Assembly (NCBI RefSeq): GCF_014279875.1
Contig: NZ_CP047952.1
Coordinates: 868,001 to 932,000, forward strand
Length of the DNA stretch: 64,000 nt
Source of the DNA: Synechococcus sp. MEDNS5
GTDB taxonomy: Bacteria > Cyanobacteriota > Cyanobacteriia > PCC-6307 > Cyanobiaceae
Direction of reading: 5' to 3'
The position numbers and the translations under genes were made by a program. Below the pieces are notes generated by a model. It was not told the origin of the DNA, ran no database searches, and was given only the letters and a program-made list of their open reading frames with translations. Below are positions 56,264 to 64,000 of the stretch, in pieces. Positions within the stretch are counted from its first letter, which is position 1; each line of letters opens with the position of its first letter.

Positions 56264-57405
56264 TGAGCCGGATCTGGGATGTGGTGGTGATCGGCGGCGG
56301 TGTCGCTGGCGGGCTCGCTGCTCTCGACTGCGCCCGGAGGGGACTGAACGTGCTCGTGGTGGAAAAGCGCAGCTTTCCCCGTTGGAAGGTGTGCGGATGT
56401 TGTTTCAACGCGCAGGCCCAAGGGGTGCTGGAGGCTGTGGGCCAGGGCGATCTGATGGCGCGTTGCGGTGCCCAGCCGCTGCAGCAATTGCGCATTGGCT
56501 TCCACGGCCAGGCCGCGGCTCTCTCCCTGCCGGGTGGCTGGGTGCTCTCCCGGGAACGTTTTGATCAGGCCCTGCTGGAGGCTGCCGCTGCGGCTGGTGC
56601 CACGATCCGCTTTCAGACGCGGGGGCAGCTCGGTGCGGCCTGTTCCGCAACGCGGAGCGTGCGGCTCACATCAGCTGCCGGCGGGCTACAGGAGGAGGTG
56701 CAAGCCAGGGTTGTGCTCGTGGCGGCAGGTCTGGTGAACCACTGCAGCCCCGAGCATTCCAGCGTTGAAACCATCGCCACATCCCGGGTGGGGGCTGGCT
56801 GTGTGTTGCCGCCCACGGCCCATGGTTACGCCAACAACGTGATCCATATGGCCCTGGGTAACGGGGGGTATGTGGGATTGGTGCAACGGGAGGATGGAGC
56901 GTTGAACCTGGCGGCGGCTTTCGATCGCTCCTGCGTTGCGGCTGCAGGAGGCGCCGCGGGAGCGGCAAGATCCGTTCTCATGGCTGCGGGATTCGACCTG
57001 CCTGCCGATCTCATGGCCGGGCAGTGGCAGTTGACACCAGCCTTGACGCGCCGTCCTCCAGCGGTTGCCGGCAGCCGCTGTCTGCTGATCGGGGACGCCG
57101 CCGGTTACGTGGAACCGTTCACCGGCGAGGGCATGGCTTGGGCACTCACTGCTGGCGCCGCTGCCGCACCGTTTGTGGTCGAGGGTTTGGCCGACTGGAG
57201 CCCAGACCTGGAGCGTCGCTGGCTGCAGACCTTGGAGTCCCTGGTCGTGCGGCGGCAGCGGGTTTGCCGGGCTCTGGCCACGGTGCTGCAGCGTCCGCTG
57301 CTCACCTCCGGCCTGTTCAGCCTCTGCAGGGTCTGGCCGCGACTCCCGGAGCGCATCGTGCGCCGCGTGAACCGCGTGCAGGTGCCCCCAGCGGAGATCG
57401 GTTGA
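56263..57405 (+). CDS. FAD-dependent oxidoreductase of a type III PKS operon
   Basis: 380 residues of the geranylgeranyl-reductase/aromatic hydroxylase group. The FAD motifs are VVVIGGGVAGGLAALDCARRGLNVLVVEK and CLLIGDAAGYVEPFTGEGMAWAL, with the WKVCGCCFN text after the first. The likely role is hydroxylation of a phenolic polyketide. It overlaps both neighbours (TGATG upstream, TTGATGG downstream). Confidence 0.9.
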   Translation: MSRIWDVVVIGGGVAGGLAALDCARRGLNVLVVEKRSFPRWKVCGCCFNAQAQGVLEAVGQGDLMARCGAQPLQQLRIGFHGQAAALSLPGGWVLSRERFDQALLEAAAAAGATIRFQTRGQLGAACSATRSVRLTSAAGGLQEEVQARVVLVAAGLVNHCSPEHSSVETIATSRVGAGCVLPPTAHGYANNVIHMALGNGGYVGLVQREDGALNLAAAFDRSCVAAAGGAAGAARSVLMAAGFDLPADLMAGQWQLTPALTRRPPAVAGSRCLLIGDAAGYVEPFTGEGMAWALTAGAAAAPFVVEGLADWSPDLERRWLQTLESLVVRRQRVCRALATVLQRPLLTSGLFSLCRVWPRLPERIVRRVNRVQVPPAEIG

Positions 57406-58499
57406 TGGCCCTCACGCTGCACGGCATCGGCACGGCCGTTCCCCAGGGGTCCATCACTCGAGATGAGGCGGTTGCTTTGGCGGAGCATGTCAGCGGTGGC
57501 GACAGCCGGAAGACAGCCCTGCTCCAGCGCATCCATCAGCGCAGCGGCGTGAGTCGCCGCGGCAGTGTGTTGATCGCTGATCACGCCAACGACGGTTCGT
57601 TTCTGGAGAGGGTGCCCTTCTACGGCGGCTCCAACCCCTTCACTGGGGAGCGGATGGCCGAGTTTCAGCGCCATGCCGCTGAGCTGGCGCTGAAAGCCAG
57701 CTCAGCGGCCCTTTCTGAGTCTGGGGTTGCAGTTGAAACGATCACCCATCTGATCACGGTCTGCTGCACCGGCTTTGAGGCTCCGGGGGTCGATCTGGCC
57801 CTGATCGATCGGCTTGGGTTGCGTGCCGATGTTGCGCGAACCCATGTGGGCTTCATGGGCTGCCATGCAGCGCTCAATGGCCTGCGGGTGGCCCGGGCGT
57901 TTGCTGAAGCCGATGCCGACGCCGTGGTACTGATCTGCTGCGTGGAGCTTTGCAGCCTGCATCTGCAGTACGGCGGCGATCCTGAACAGGTTGTGGCCAA
58001 TGCCCTGTTCGCCGATGGTGCCGCTGCCGTGGTGGCGTCGGCGCAACGGCCGATCTCGTTTCCGGCTCTTGTGCTGGAGACCAATGGGTCCACCGTGATC
58101 CCAGGATCCGCTGGCTTGATGCATTGGAGAATTGCTGATCATGGGTTTTCCATGGGCCTCTCGCCTCAGGTGCCGCAGACCGTGGCGCAGGCCCTGCGCC
58201 CCTGGTTGGATGATTGGTTGGGCGGTTGGGATCTCACTCCCGCGTCCATCAGCAGCTGGGCCATGCATCCCGGCGGGCCGAGGATTCTCTCGGCTTGCGC
58301 TGAGGTGCTGGAACTGAGCCCCGAGCAATTGCAAACATCACGGGCCGTGCTGCACGACCACGGCAACATGTCCAGCGCCACAGTGCTTTTCATTCTGCAG
58401 CGGTTGCGCCACTCAGCGAACCCTGGCCCCTGCCTGGCCCTGGCCTTCGGGCCTGGTCTCTGCGCCGAGGTGGCCTTGTTCCGGATCATTCATGGCTGA
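57405..58499 (+). CDS. Type III polyketide synthase
   Basis: 364 residues. The chalcone-synthase-type triad is intact: Cys153 (HVGFMGCHAALNGLR), His288 (WAMHPGGPRIL) and Asn321 (DHGNMSSATVLF). It would extend an acyl starter with malonyl-CoA to an alkyl pyrone or resorcinol. Last gene of the operon, followed by a terminator at 58501. Confidence 0.95.
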   Translation: MALTLHGIGTAVPQGSITRDEAVALAEHVSGGDSRKTALLQRIHQRSGVSRRGSVLIADHANDGSFLERVPFYGGSNPFTGERMAEFQRHAAELALKASSAALSESGVAVETITHLITVCCTGFEAPGVDLALIDRLGLRADVARTHVGFMGCHAALNGLRVARAFAEADADAVVLICCVELCSLHLQYGGDPEQVVANALFADGAAAVVASAQRPISFPALVLETNGSTVIPGSAGLMHWRIADHGFSMGLSPQVPQTVAQALRPWLDDWLGGWDLTPASISSWAMHPGGPRILSACAEVLELSPEQLQTSRAVLHDHGNMSSATVLFILQRLRHSANPGPCLALAFGPGLCAEVALFRIIHG

Positions 58500-58500
58500 C

Positions 58501-58530
58501 CTGCGGCCTCCCGCAGTTGCTTCTTTTTTT
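58501..58530 (+). terminator. Rho-independent terminator of the type III PKS operon
   Basis: CTGCGG-CCTC-CCGCAG is followed after TTGCTTC by seven T, 2 bp after the stop codon. Confidence 0.85.
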
Positions 58531-58538
58531 CGACAGGA

Positions 58539-58994
58539 TTGAGTTTTGTTGCAGAGCCCGTGATCGCACTCGTCCGTCGCCTGGCCGGGCCTGCCGCCGC
58601 CGCCACTGGTGTTCTGGGCCTTGCTGTTTCCGGCACGGTCTGGAATTTCTACGGACGCCTGCCCGGCCTGAGCGGAACCATTGCCTCGCTGCTAGTTCTG
58701 GCTGTGGGCTTGGTGCTTCTGCGGCCACTCCCCCAGCCTGCGCTGCCCGAGCCAGCTCTGCCCGAGCCACAAGTTATCGCTGCAGATCCAGTGGCCTCCG
58801 GTGAGTCGCTCACCACCGCTGAGGCCATCGCCCGTGAACTGGCTGCTGAGGAGAGCCGCAAGCCTGAGGTGGTTCTGGTGACTTACGCACCCGAGAATCT
58901 GCTCCCCGGCAACACCCTTCCGGTTCGCAAGCGTCGCCCTGGAGCATCGTTCAAGCCTTATCGGGAAATGACCGACGAACTCTTCAAGAGTTGA
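58539..58994 (+). CDS. Membrane protein of unknown function
   Basis: Up to 151 residues. Two hydrophobic segments (AAAATGVLGLAVSGTVWNFY and GTIASLLVLAVGLVLLRPL) are followed by a Pro/Glu-rich linker and a soluble tail with EVVLVTYAPENLLPGNTLPVRKRRPGASFKPY. TTG 58539 or GTG 58560 may be the start. Not recognised. Confidence 0.65.
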   Translation: MSFVAEPVIALVRRLAGPAAAATGVLGLAVSGTVWNFYGRLPGLSGTIASLLVLAVGLVLLRPLPQPALPEPALPEPQVIAADPVASGESLTTAEAIARELAAEESRKPEVVLVTYAPENLLPGNTLPVRKRRPGASFKPYREMTDELFKS

Positions 58995-59011
58995 CAACCC
59001 CTGATTGATTC

Positions 59012-59242
59012 ATGACAGGAAATCTGCAGGCCATCGGGTTTCTCTTCGCCTGGGTTCTTGGCTGGGGCGTTGGTGGATCGTTGATCGATGCCGGATTGAT
59101 CGAGTTCGGGGTTTATTCCCTGGAAAACGGCCAGATCGGCACCGCCATCACCTTTGTTTTTTGGTCTCTGCTGTGGGGCTGGGGTGGATTCAGGCTTTAC
59201 CAGACCCTCACCAACTCCAGCGCGTCACAGGACGATCCCTGA
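59012..59242 (+). CDS. Small membrane protein
   Basis: 76 residues with two helices (LFAWVLGWGVGGSLIDAGLIEFG and ITFVFWSLLWGWGGFRLYQTL). It starts MTGNLQAIGF and follows the previous gene by 17 bp. No family is recognised. Confidence 0.7.
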   Translation: MTGNLQAIGFLFAWVLGWGVGGSLIDAGLIEFGVYSLENGQIGTAITFVFWSLLWGWGGFRLYQTLTNSSASQDDP

Positions 59243-59261
59243 GCAATCCCCTTTTGCTTCA

Positions 59262-60533
59262 TCACGACCTGTCGCGGGCGGATGCTGTTACCAGTAACCC
59301 TCCTCGAGGTGAGGGACTGGGGATCTGCTGAAGCGTCAGGTCTTGATCCGGCGCCAGCTCCAGCCGCACGCGCTGCAGCAGCCCAACCGCCATCAGACGG
59401 ATCTCCAGCTCTGCCAACGCCTTGCCCAGGCAAACTCGTCCCCCGCCGCCGAAGGGCAACAGGGTTTGGGTGAACGATCCATCCAGGTGCCGTTGCGGCC
59501 TGATGTCCGCCAGGTCGCAGGAGCCATCGCCAAGGTTTGGTGAAAGCGCCACCTGAATCACCCGATCCTCTGGTATCTCCACATCCCCTAATTGAACGGT
59601 GTCCTTGGTTTTGCGGAAGAACCCTCCCACTGGCGGCGTCAGGCGCATCACCTCCAGCACGGTGGCGTCTAGTCGAGGGCAGCTTCGGCCGTCCAGGTTG
59701 GGCCAGGACTGATCCAGCAGTTCCGGCAGCAGCCATTGCTCCACGTCGGGGTTGAGCAATAGGGCGCGCATCAGACAGCTCAACGACGACGCGGTGGTTT
59801 CGTAACCGGCGAACAGCAGCAGAAGCAGTTGTTCCACAAGATCGTCATCGCTGAGAGGAATCCCAGCTTCATCCAGGCCACCGCTGAGCAGATCCAGGCC
59901 TCCCCGCTCCGTTGATCTCTGAGCCAGAACCTGTTGCAGGCGACCCAGCAGGCGCTTCTTGGCCTCCAGGGCCTTGGCGAAGGGCGTGCCAGGAATGGCG
60001 ATGGGAATCGAGAACAGGGCCCGGGTCCAGATTTCGAAGTCGGCGAACAGGGCCTGCCGGTCGCTGGCATCCAGGCCCAGCACGGTGGTGGCGATCACGG
60101 CAAAGGCGAAGCGACGCATGCAGGGCACCAGCTGAACCGGGGACTGGGCCTGGATCAGATCGTCTGCCAACTCCTCCACCAGAGTGGCGATCGAGGGGGT
60201 GTAGCGGCTCAGGGCTGCTGCGGAAAACAGTTGTCCGACAACACGGCGGCGCGCCTTGTGACCTTCTCCGCTGCGATTGGCCAACGAGCGGCTGCCGAGA
60301 AGCTGGCGCACGCTCTCCGGCCACCAACCTTCGAGGGCGTCCCCCTGGGCGAACAGATCGGCAATCGGCTGTTCCCCGCGGATGAAAACGAGGCGCTGGT
60401 TGAGCAGCCGCGTTTCAAACACATCGCCATGGGACGTGAACCGTTTCTGCGCGAACTGCGGGTCGCGGAAAAAGTCGAGGGTTTCCTTCAGGCCGGTTAC
60501 TGCACCCGTGCTCGGAAGTGACCTGGCCGTCAT
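59262..60533 (-). CDS. Cytochrome P450, CYP120-like
   Basis: About 423 residues. The I-helix AGYETTASSLSCLM, the ExxR helix (LEVMRLTPP), and the heme loop LLPFGGGGRVCLGKALAELE, with Cys as axial ligand, are all present. CYP120 enzymes of cyanobacteria hydroxylate retinoids. The neighbouring polyketide operon offers another possible substrate. ATG 60533 is preferred over a TTG at 60557. Confidence 0.93.
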   Translation of the reverse strand: MTARSLPSTGAVTGLKETLDFFRDPQFAQKRFTSHGDVFETRLLNQRLVFIRGEQPIADLFAQGDALEGWWPESVRQLLGSRSLANRSGEGHKARRRVVGQLFSAAALSRYTPSIATLVEELADDLIQAQSPVQLVPCMRRFAFAVIATTVLGLDASDRQALFADFEIWTRALFSIPIAIPGTPFAKALEAKKRLLGRLQQVLAQRSTERGGLDLLSGGLDEAGIPLSDDDLVEQLLLLLFAGYETTASSLSCLMRALLLNPDVEQWLLPELLDQSWPNLDGRSCPRLDATVLEVMRLTPPVGGFFRKTKDTVQLGDVEIPEDRVIQVALSPNLGDGSCDLADIRPQRHLDGSFTQTLLPFGGGGRVCLGKALAELEIRLMAVGLLQRVRLELAPDQDLTLQQIPSPSPRGGLLVTASARDRS

Positions 60534-60610
60534 GGCGCGCGGGAGAGAGGAGGCCACACGCTATCGAGCAGGGGAAGTGCTTTGATCGCCCTGTTGGTGT
60601 GACATTGACG

Positions 60611-60928
60611 ATGGCTGGATCCGGCATGCAGGACGCGCTGGCAGCGCTGGTTGCCGATGTGGGAATGGGCAATGTGATTGATGCAGAACTGCTCGAGGGC
60701 TGCCCTGTGGCAGCCCACGAGCTCGATGAGATGGATGCCGATCAGGCGGCGCGGGTGGCGGCGCACTGTTTCCAGACCCTCTTTGATCACAGCGTGGAAG
60801 CGCCTGTGGGGCTGGAGGCGGATGCCTCCGCGGGTCTGTGGAGCGGCACCCTTGATGACTTCCGCTTCAGCATCAGCCGCGACGATCTCGGCGATCTGGT
60901 GTTGGATTTCAGCAGTGTCCAGGCATGA
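60611..60928 (+). CDS. Hypothetical protein
   Basis: 105 residues starting MAGSGMQDALAALVADVGMG. Acidic, with EGCPVAAHELDEMDADQAARVAAHCFQTLFDHS and a C-terminal strand pair. It overlaps the next gene by 4 bp. Function unknown. Confidence 0.6.
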   Translation: MAGSGMQDALAALVADVGMGNVIDAELLEGCPVAAHELDEMDADQAARVAAHCFQTLFDHSVEAPVGLEADASAGLWSGTLDDFRFSISRDDLGDLVLDFSSVQA

Positions 60929-61152
60929 CCATCGAGGAGCTCCGCGGAGACCTTGGTCAGCGGATCGGCAAGAGAGTGGAGGTGCTGTTCACCCGCGATG
61001 GAGAGCCTGCGCAGGAGATGACCGATCTCTATCAGGCCTCTCCTGCGGGCTTCGGGGGGCAGTTGCAGCTTCGCGATGGATCACGTCTGGCCTGGGAACT
61101 GTGGCTTGAGGATGGGGAGCGCTGGAACTTCCAGGCTTCACCCATTCACTGA
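60925..61152 (+). CDS. Hypothetical protein
   Basis: 75 residues: MTIEELRGDLGQRIGKRVEV, then LFTRDGEPAQEMTDLYQ, GFGGQLQLRDGSRLAWELWLEDGERWNF. A small strand-rich soluble protein, coupled to the previous gene. Confidence 0.6.
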   Translation: MTIEELRGDLGQRIGKRVEVLFTRDGEPAQEMTDLYQASPAGFGGQLQLRDGSRLAWELWLEDGERWNFQASPIH

Positions 61153-61354
61153 TGAACGGATCGTTTTTGGCTGTTTGCTTCAGGCAAGGAGCCAAGTGCA
61201 GATATTAAGTTGTGTTTTGATGATTATCCCAAGGTCAATATGGCTTGATACGCATCAATAATTGGCTTGGATCGGAAGCCGGGATGATGTTTTGATTCCG
61301 CACTGATCCTGTAGTTCTTGATTCGTGCATTGCCGCATTGGTTATGGTTTGTCT

Positions 61355-61633
61355 ATGGGTATTGAACTGCAATTAGTTGTCTCCCGAGGCACCGCACGTG
61401 GTCTTATTAATGGATCTTCTGCTGCTGATTATGGAGAGGTGATTTCACTTTGCAAGGTGCTTTATCTTGAGGGGGATTACCAGTTGGCAGCTGATCTTCT
61501 TCAGTTGGCAAAGACTTTGCAGCCAACTCCTCTAGAACTTGCTCAATTTGGCTCTATTGATGAGTCTTCTACACGGATGAAGGGTGCTTGGGAGGGCATG
61601 ACCAGTCATTCCCCCCCCGCTTGTCAATCCTAG
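61355..61633 (+). CDS. Possible small hypothetical protein
   Basis: 92 residues starting MGIELQLVVSRGTARGLING. The stretch EVISLCKVLYLEGDYQLAADLLQLAKTLQPTPLELAQFG looks like one helix pair of a TPR type. The DNA is AT-richer than average here. Weak support. Confidence 0.45.
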   Translation: MGIELQLVVSRGTARGLINGSSAADYGEVISLCKVLYLEGDYQLAADLLQLAKTLQPTPLELAQFGSIDESSTRMKGAWEGMTSHSPPACQS

Positions 61634-61880
61634 GTTCAGAGGTTGAGTCGCTTGCCCTGCTGACCGCTGCGGTCACTTGGTTCCTTGTGGCATGCACATG
61701 TCTGGGGGCCCATCCTTCAGTTGTTCCTGGATTTTGGGTAGTAGTGAGCAATGGTGGGCAACGGAGGCTGTTTGTTAAGGCCCCTTCGCCGGCTCGCAAG
61801 GTTGAATTTGCTTCTTTGTTTAAGCAGCTCGTGTGAATCTGAAATTTTCACGACAATGGGAGTGACATTGCCTTAACAAC
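61634..61880. other. Region without a confident gene
   Basis: An open frame on the plus strand (61588-61836) with a hydrophobic middle (LALLTAAVTWFLVACTCLG) has no clear start or family. Promoter elements for the RND operon probably lie near 61840. Confidence 0.35.
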
Positions 61881-62468
61881 GTGCGCGCACTGTTTCTCTG
61901 CTGTGCTGTTCTTTGCGTGAGTGCTCAGGGGCTTGTCACCCCAGCTGCTTTGGCCCACTCCGGTCATGGTGATGAGTTTGTCCAGAACGGTGAGGTTGAT
62001 CAGGTGAAGGCATCGCCTGATCAGGATCAGCTCCTTGGGATCATCACGGATGCTCCCCAGAGCGGGCCTGATGGGCAATTGACGGTGCCGAGCGTTGCTG
62101 TTGTTGATGCTGCTGGGAAACCTCTGGTGTTTGTACGCAGCGGCAGCACGTACGACCCGGTGTTCGTACGTCTCGGGGCGGCAACGAACGACCGCATTGT
62201 TGTTCTGGAGGGTGTGACTGCCGATGAACAGGTGGTTGTTTCAGGAGCTCTTTCGCTTTACGCCGAGTCTCAGAAGCGGGATCGTGTTCCGGTTGAAAAG
62301 AGTCCAACAAGCACCGCAGTGGCCGAATCGGGCCAGGCTGCAGTTGAGCCTGTACAAAACAGTGCCCCTGCATGGATTCTCCCCGGAGGCATCGTTGTTG
62401 CTGTGTTGTTCATTCTCGGTGTGGTGGTCGGAGTTCGCAGTCGTGGTTCTGGATCCAAGCAAGGTTGA
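61881..62468 (+). CDS. Short RND-efflux adaptor-like protein
   Basis: 195 residues from a GTG. A signal peptide (LFLCCAVLCVSAQGLVTPAALA) and a His-containing start (HSGHGDEF) lead to a beta-barrel/membrane-proximal part of a membrane fusion protein (VPSVAVVDAAGKPLVFVRSG, VFVRLGAATNDRIVVLEGVTADEQVVVSGALSLYAES). The lipoyl and coiled-coil regions are missing and a helix lies at the C-terminus (WILPGGIVVAVLFILGVVVG). It is far shorter than usual (about 350-400). Confidence 0.75.
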   Translation: MRALFLCCAVLCVSAQGLVTPAALAHSGHGDEFVQNGEVDQVKASPDQDQLLGIITDAPQSGPDGQLTVPSVAVVDAAGKPLVFVRSGSTYDPVFVRLGAATNDRIVVLEGVTADEQVVVSGALSLYAESQKRDRVPVEKSPTSTAVAESGQAAVEPVQNSAPAWILPGGIVVAVLFILGVVVGVRSRGSGSKQG

Positions 62469-62480
62469 TCGGATGCATCA

Positions 62481-64000
62481 ATGTTGACCAAGCTGCTCAA
62501 TGCCATCCTGCGTGGTTCGATTGCACGCCGTTGGTTTGTCGTTGGCTGCTCGATTCTGATCAGTGTTTGGGGCGTTCTGAACGTTGTTCAGATGCCTCTG
62601 GATGTATTCCCCCCCTTTGCGCCACCACAGGTGGAGATTCAAACGGCTGCTCCTGGTCTTGCACCGGAGCAGGTTGAGCGCCAGATCAGTGCGCCCATTG
62701 AGGCGGCTGTGAATGGTTTGCCGGGTGTTGAGGTAGTGCGCTCGGCATCCAAGCCTGGCCTCTCGATGGTGCAGGTGGTGTTTCGCAATGCATCGCAGTT
62801 GCAGAACGCCCGGCAGTTGGTGTCGGAACGTTTGCAGCAGCTCCGCACCCAGTTGCCAGCGTCGGCCGATTCGCCGGACATCTCCCCGCCCCTTTCGCCC
62901 CTCGGCACCGTTCTCCAATACGCCTTCACGCTGCCTGATTCGGCGACGGCAGAGGAGCAATTGCGATTGCGCTCGTTGGTTCAAACCACCTATGAAAATG
63001 CGCTGCTCGCCATCCCTGGCGTCGCTCAGGTGACGATCTACGGCGGTGACCTGCCGCAGACACAAGTGCAGCTGAATCTGGAGGCTCTGCAGCAGCGCAA
63101 TCTTGCTCTCTCTGATGTCGTTGAGGCAGCTCGCGCATCACAGTTCAACGGCCGCGGTGGTGTTCAGATTGCTGGCGGGCAAGAACGTTTAATCCTTCCT
63201 CCCTCCTTCAGCACGGCCAGTGCTGATTTGGAAAGGGCACCGTTGCGTTCAGCGACCGATCAGATCATCGCGTTGGGCGATGTCGCTGAGATCCGCCCCG
63301 GTGCTGCCTTGCGGCGTGGCGAAGCCACCTTCAATGCCAAGCCAGCGGTGGTGTTGATGATCAACAAGCAACCCGATGTGGACACTCCGCAGCTGACGCA
63401 AGCTGTAGAACAACGGGTTGAACAGCTGAATGCCTCCCTGCCGAAGGGTGTGGAGGTGCGCCAGACGTTCCGTCAGGCCCAGTTCATCGATATTGCTATC
63501 CGCAATGTGAGCGAATCACTGCTGCTGGGCGTTGTGATTGTGGCGGCTGTGTTGGTGCTGTTTCTGATGAACTGGCGCACTGCTTTGATCACTCTCAGTG
63601 CCATTCCGTTGTCGTTGTTGGTTGGTCTGTTGTTGATGCGCGGGCTTGGGCTTCAGCTCAACACCATGACCCTTGGTGGTTTGGTGGTGGCCATCGGATC
63701 GGTGGTCGACGATGCCATCGTTGACATGGAGAACTGCTATCGGGGGCTGCGCCGCAATCGGCAGTTGCCGCTGCCCCAAGACCCCTTGGACGTGGTGTTT
63801 TGCACTTCTGTGGAAGTCCGTCAGCCGGTGCTGTTTTCCACCCTGATCATCGTTGTGGTGTTTGCTCCAATCTTCACGCTCACGGGCGTGGAAGGGCGCA
63901 TTTTTATGCCGATGGGCATTGCTTACGTTCTGTCGATTGTGGCGTCGACGCTTGTGGCGCTCACTCTTTCACCGGCCTTGTGTGCTCTGTTGCTGAGTCG
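62481..64000 (+). CDS. Heavy-metal RND efflux pump (CzcA-like), cut by the window edge
   Basis: 506 residues are visible. An N-terminal helix (RRWFVVGCSILISVWGVLNV), the porter-domain text (MPLDVFPPFAPPQVEIQTAAPGLAPEQVERQISAPIE) and the fourth helix with VDDAIVDMEN identify the inner-membrane antiporter. About half of the protein lies beyond 64000. It follows the adaptor by 12 bp and would pump metal ions or other compounds out. Confidence 0.93.
   Translation, partial: MLTKLLNAILRGSIARRWFVVGCSILISVWGVLNVVQMPLDVFPPFAPPQVEIQTAAPGLAPEQVERQISAPIEAAVNGLPGVEVVRSASKPGLSMVQVVFRNASQLQNARQLVSERLQQLRTQLPASADSPDISPPLSPLGTVLQYAFTLPDSATAEEQLRLRSLVQTTYENALLAIPGVAQVTIYGGDLPQTQVQLNLEALQQRNLALSDVVEAARASQFNGRGGVQIAGGQERLILPPSFSTASADLERAPLRSATDQIIALGDVAEIRPGAALRRGEATFNAKPAVVLMINKQPDVDTPQLTQAVEQRVEQLNASLPKGVEVRQTFRQAQFIDIAIRNVSESLLLGVVIVAAVLVLFLMNWRTALITLSAIPLSLLVGLLLMRGLGLQLNTMTLGGLVVAIGSVVDDAIVDMENCYRGLRRNRQLPLPQDPLDVVFCTSVEVRQPVLFSTLIIVVVFAPIFTLTGVEGRIFMPMGIAYVLSIVASTLVALTLSPALCALLLS

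Noticed and set aside
1-64000. tRNA, rRNA, CRISPR arrays, insertion sequences, prophage genes
   Set aside because: I read for the usual tRNA arm text, spaced repeats and transposase or integrase motifs and found none; small divergent cases could be missed without a search tool.

Overview
The window reads as chromosomal DNA of a picocyanobacterium of the marine/halotolerant Synechococcus-Cyanobium group. The evidence is direct: an orange carotenoid protein with its ketolase and recovery protein, a high-light-inducible protein, cytochrome c6, several small protein families typical of cyanobacteria (DUF4278, DUF2973, DUF1651, DUF3721, DUF2256, TIGR03643), a Mrp-type antiporter operon, and dense, GC-rich DNA with many 4-bp gene overlaps. 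I see no rRNA, tRNA, CRISPR array, transposase or phage gene.

Layout. 0-8 kb: an acid phosphatase with a damaged 5' end, a Coq4-like protein, a repeat and a possible structured RNA, YccF, DUF429, a VapBC-type toxin-antitoxin pair and small secreted or membrane proteins. 7.7-12 kb: a reduced-sulfur module. An ArsR-family repressor with two cysteines and a methyltransferase diverge from a persulfide dioxygenase-rhodanese fusion, a rhodanese-DUF2892 protein and a TauE/SafE exporter, with a palindrome between the two arms. 12-19.5 kb: a LuxR-type regulator with an altered receiver, the photoprotection operon ocp-crtW-frp, an Hli protein and a Nif11-like peptide. 19.8-31.9 kb: housekeeping and small unknown genes (dCTP deaminase, SDR, Cu/Zn SOD, metalloprotease, ferredoxin-MBL fusion). 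32.2-36.3 kb: a compact Mrp operon.

39.5-52.1 kb is a metal-homeostasis island. It holds a Mn-type ABC importer, a His-rich EamA transporter, an iota-class carbonic anhydrase that may not need zinc, cytochrome c6, a YraQ/TIGR03943 permease pair, znuCBA with two Zur-like boxes, a His-rich outer-membrane barrel, and a HupE/UreJ transporter behind a cobalamin riboswitch. A third copy of the Zur-like box stands alone at 28.9 kb, in front of a possible small RNA. 52.4-61 kb contains a cell-wall amidase, rsmE, osmC and a three-gene secondary-metabolite operon (methyltransferase, FAD oxidoreductase, type III polyketide synthase), with a cytochrome P450 on the other strand. 61.9-64 kb starts an RND metal-efflux operon with an unusually short adaptor, and the pump runs off the right edge.

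A roughly 250-bp non-coding repeat occurs three times (about 2.0, 12.2 and 17.7 kb) and matches no known element I can name.
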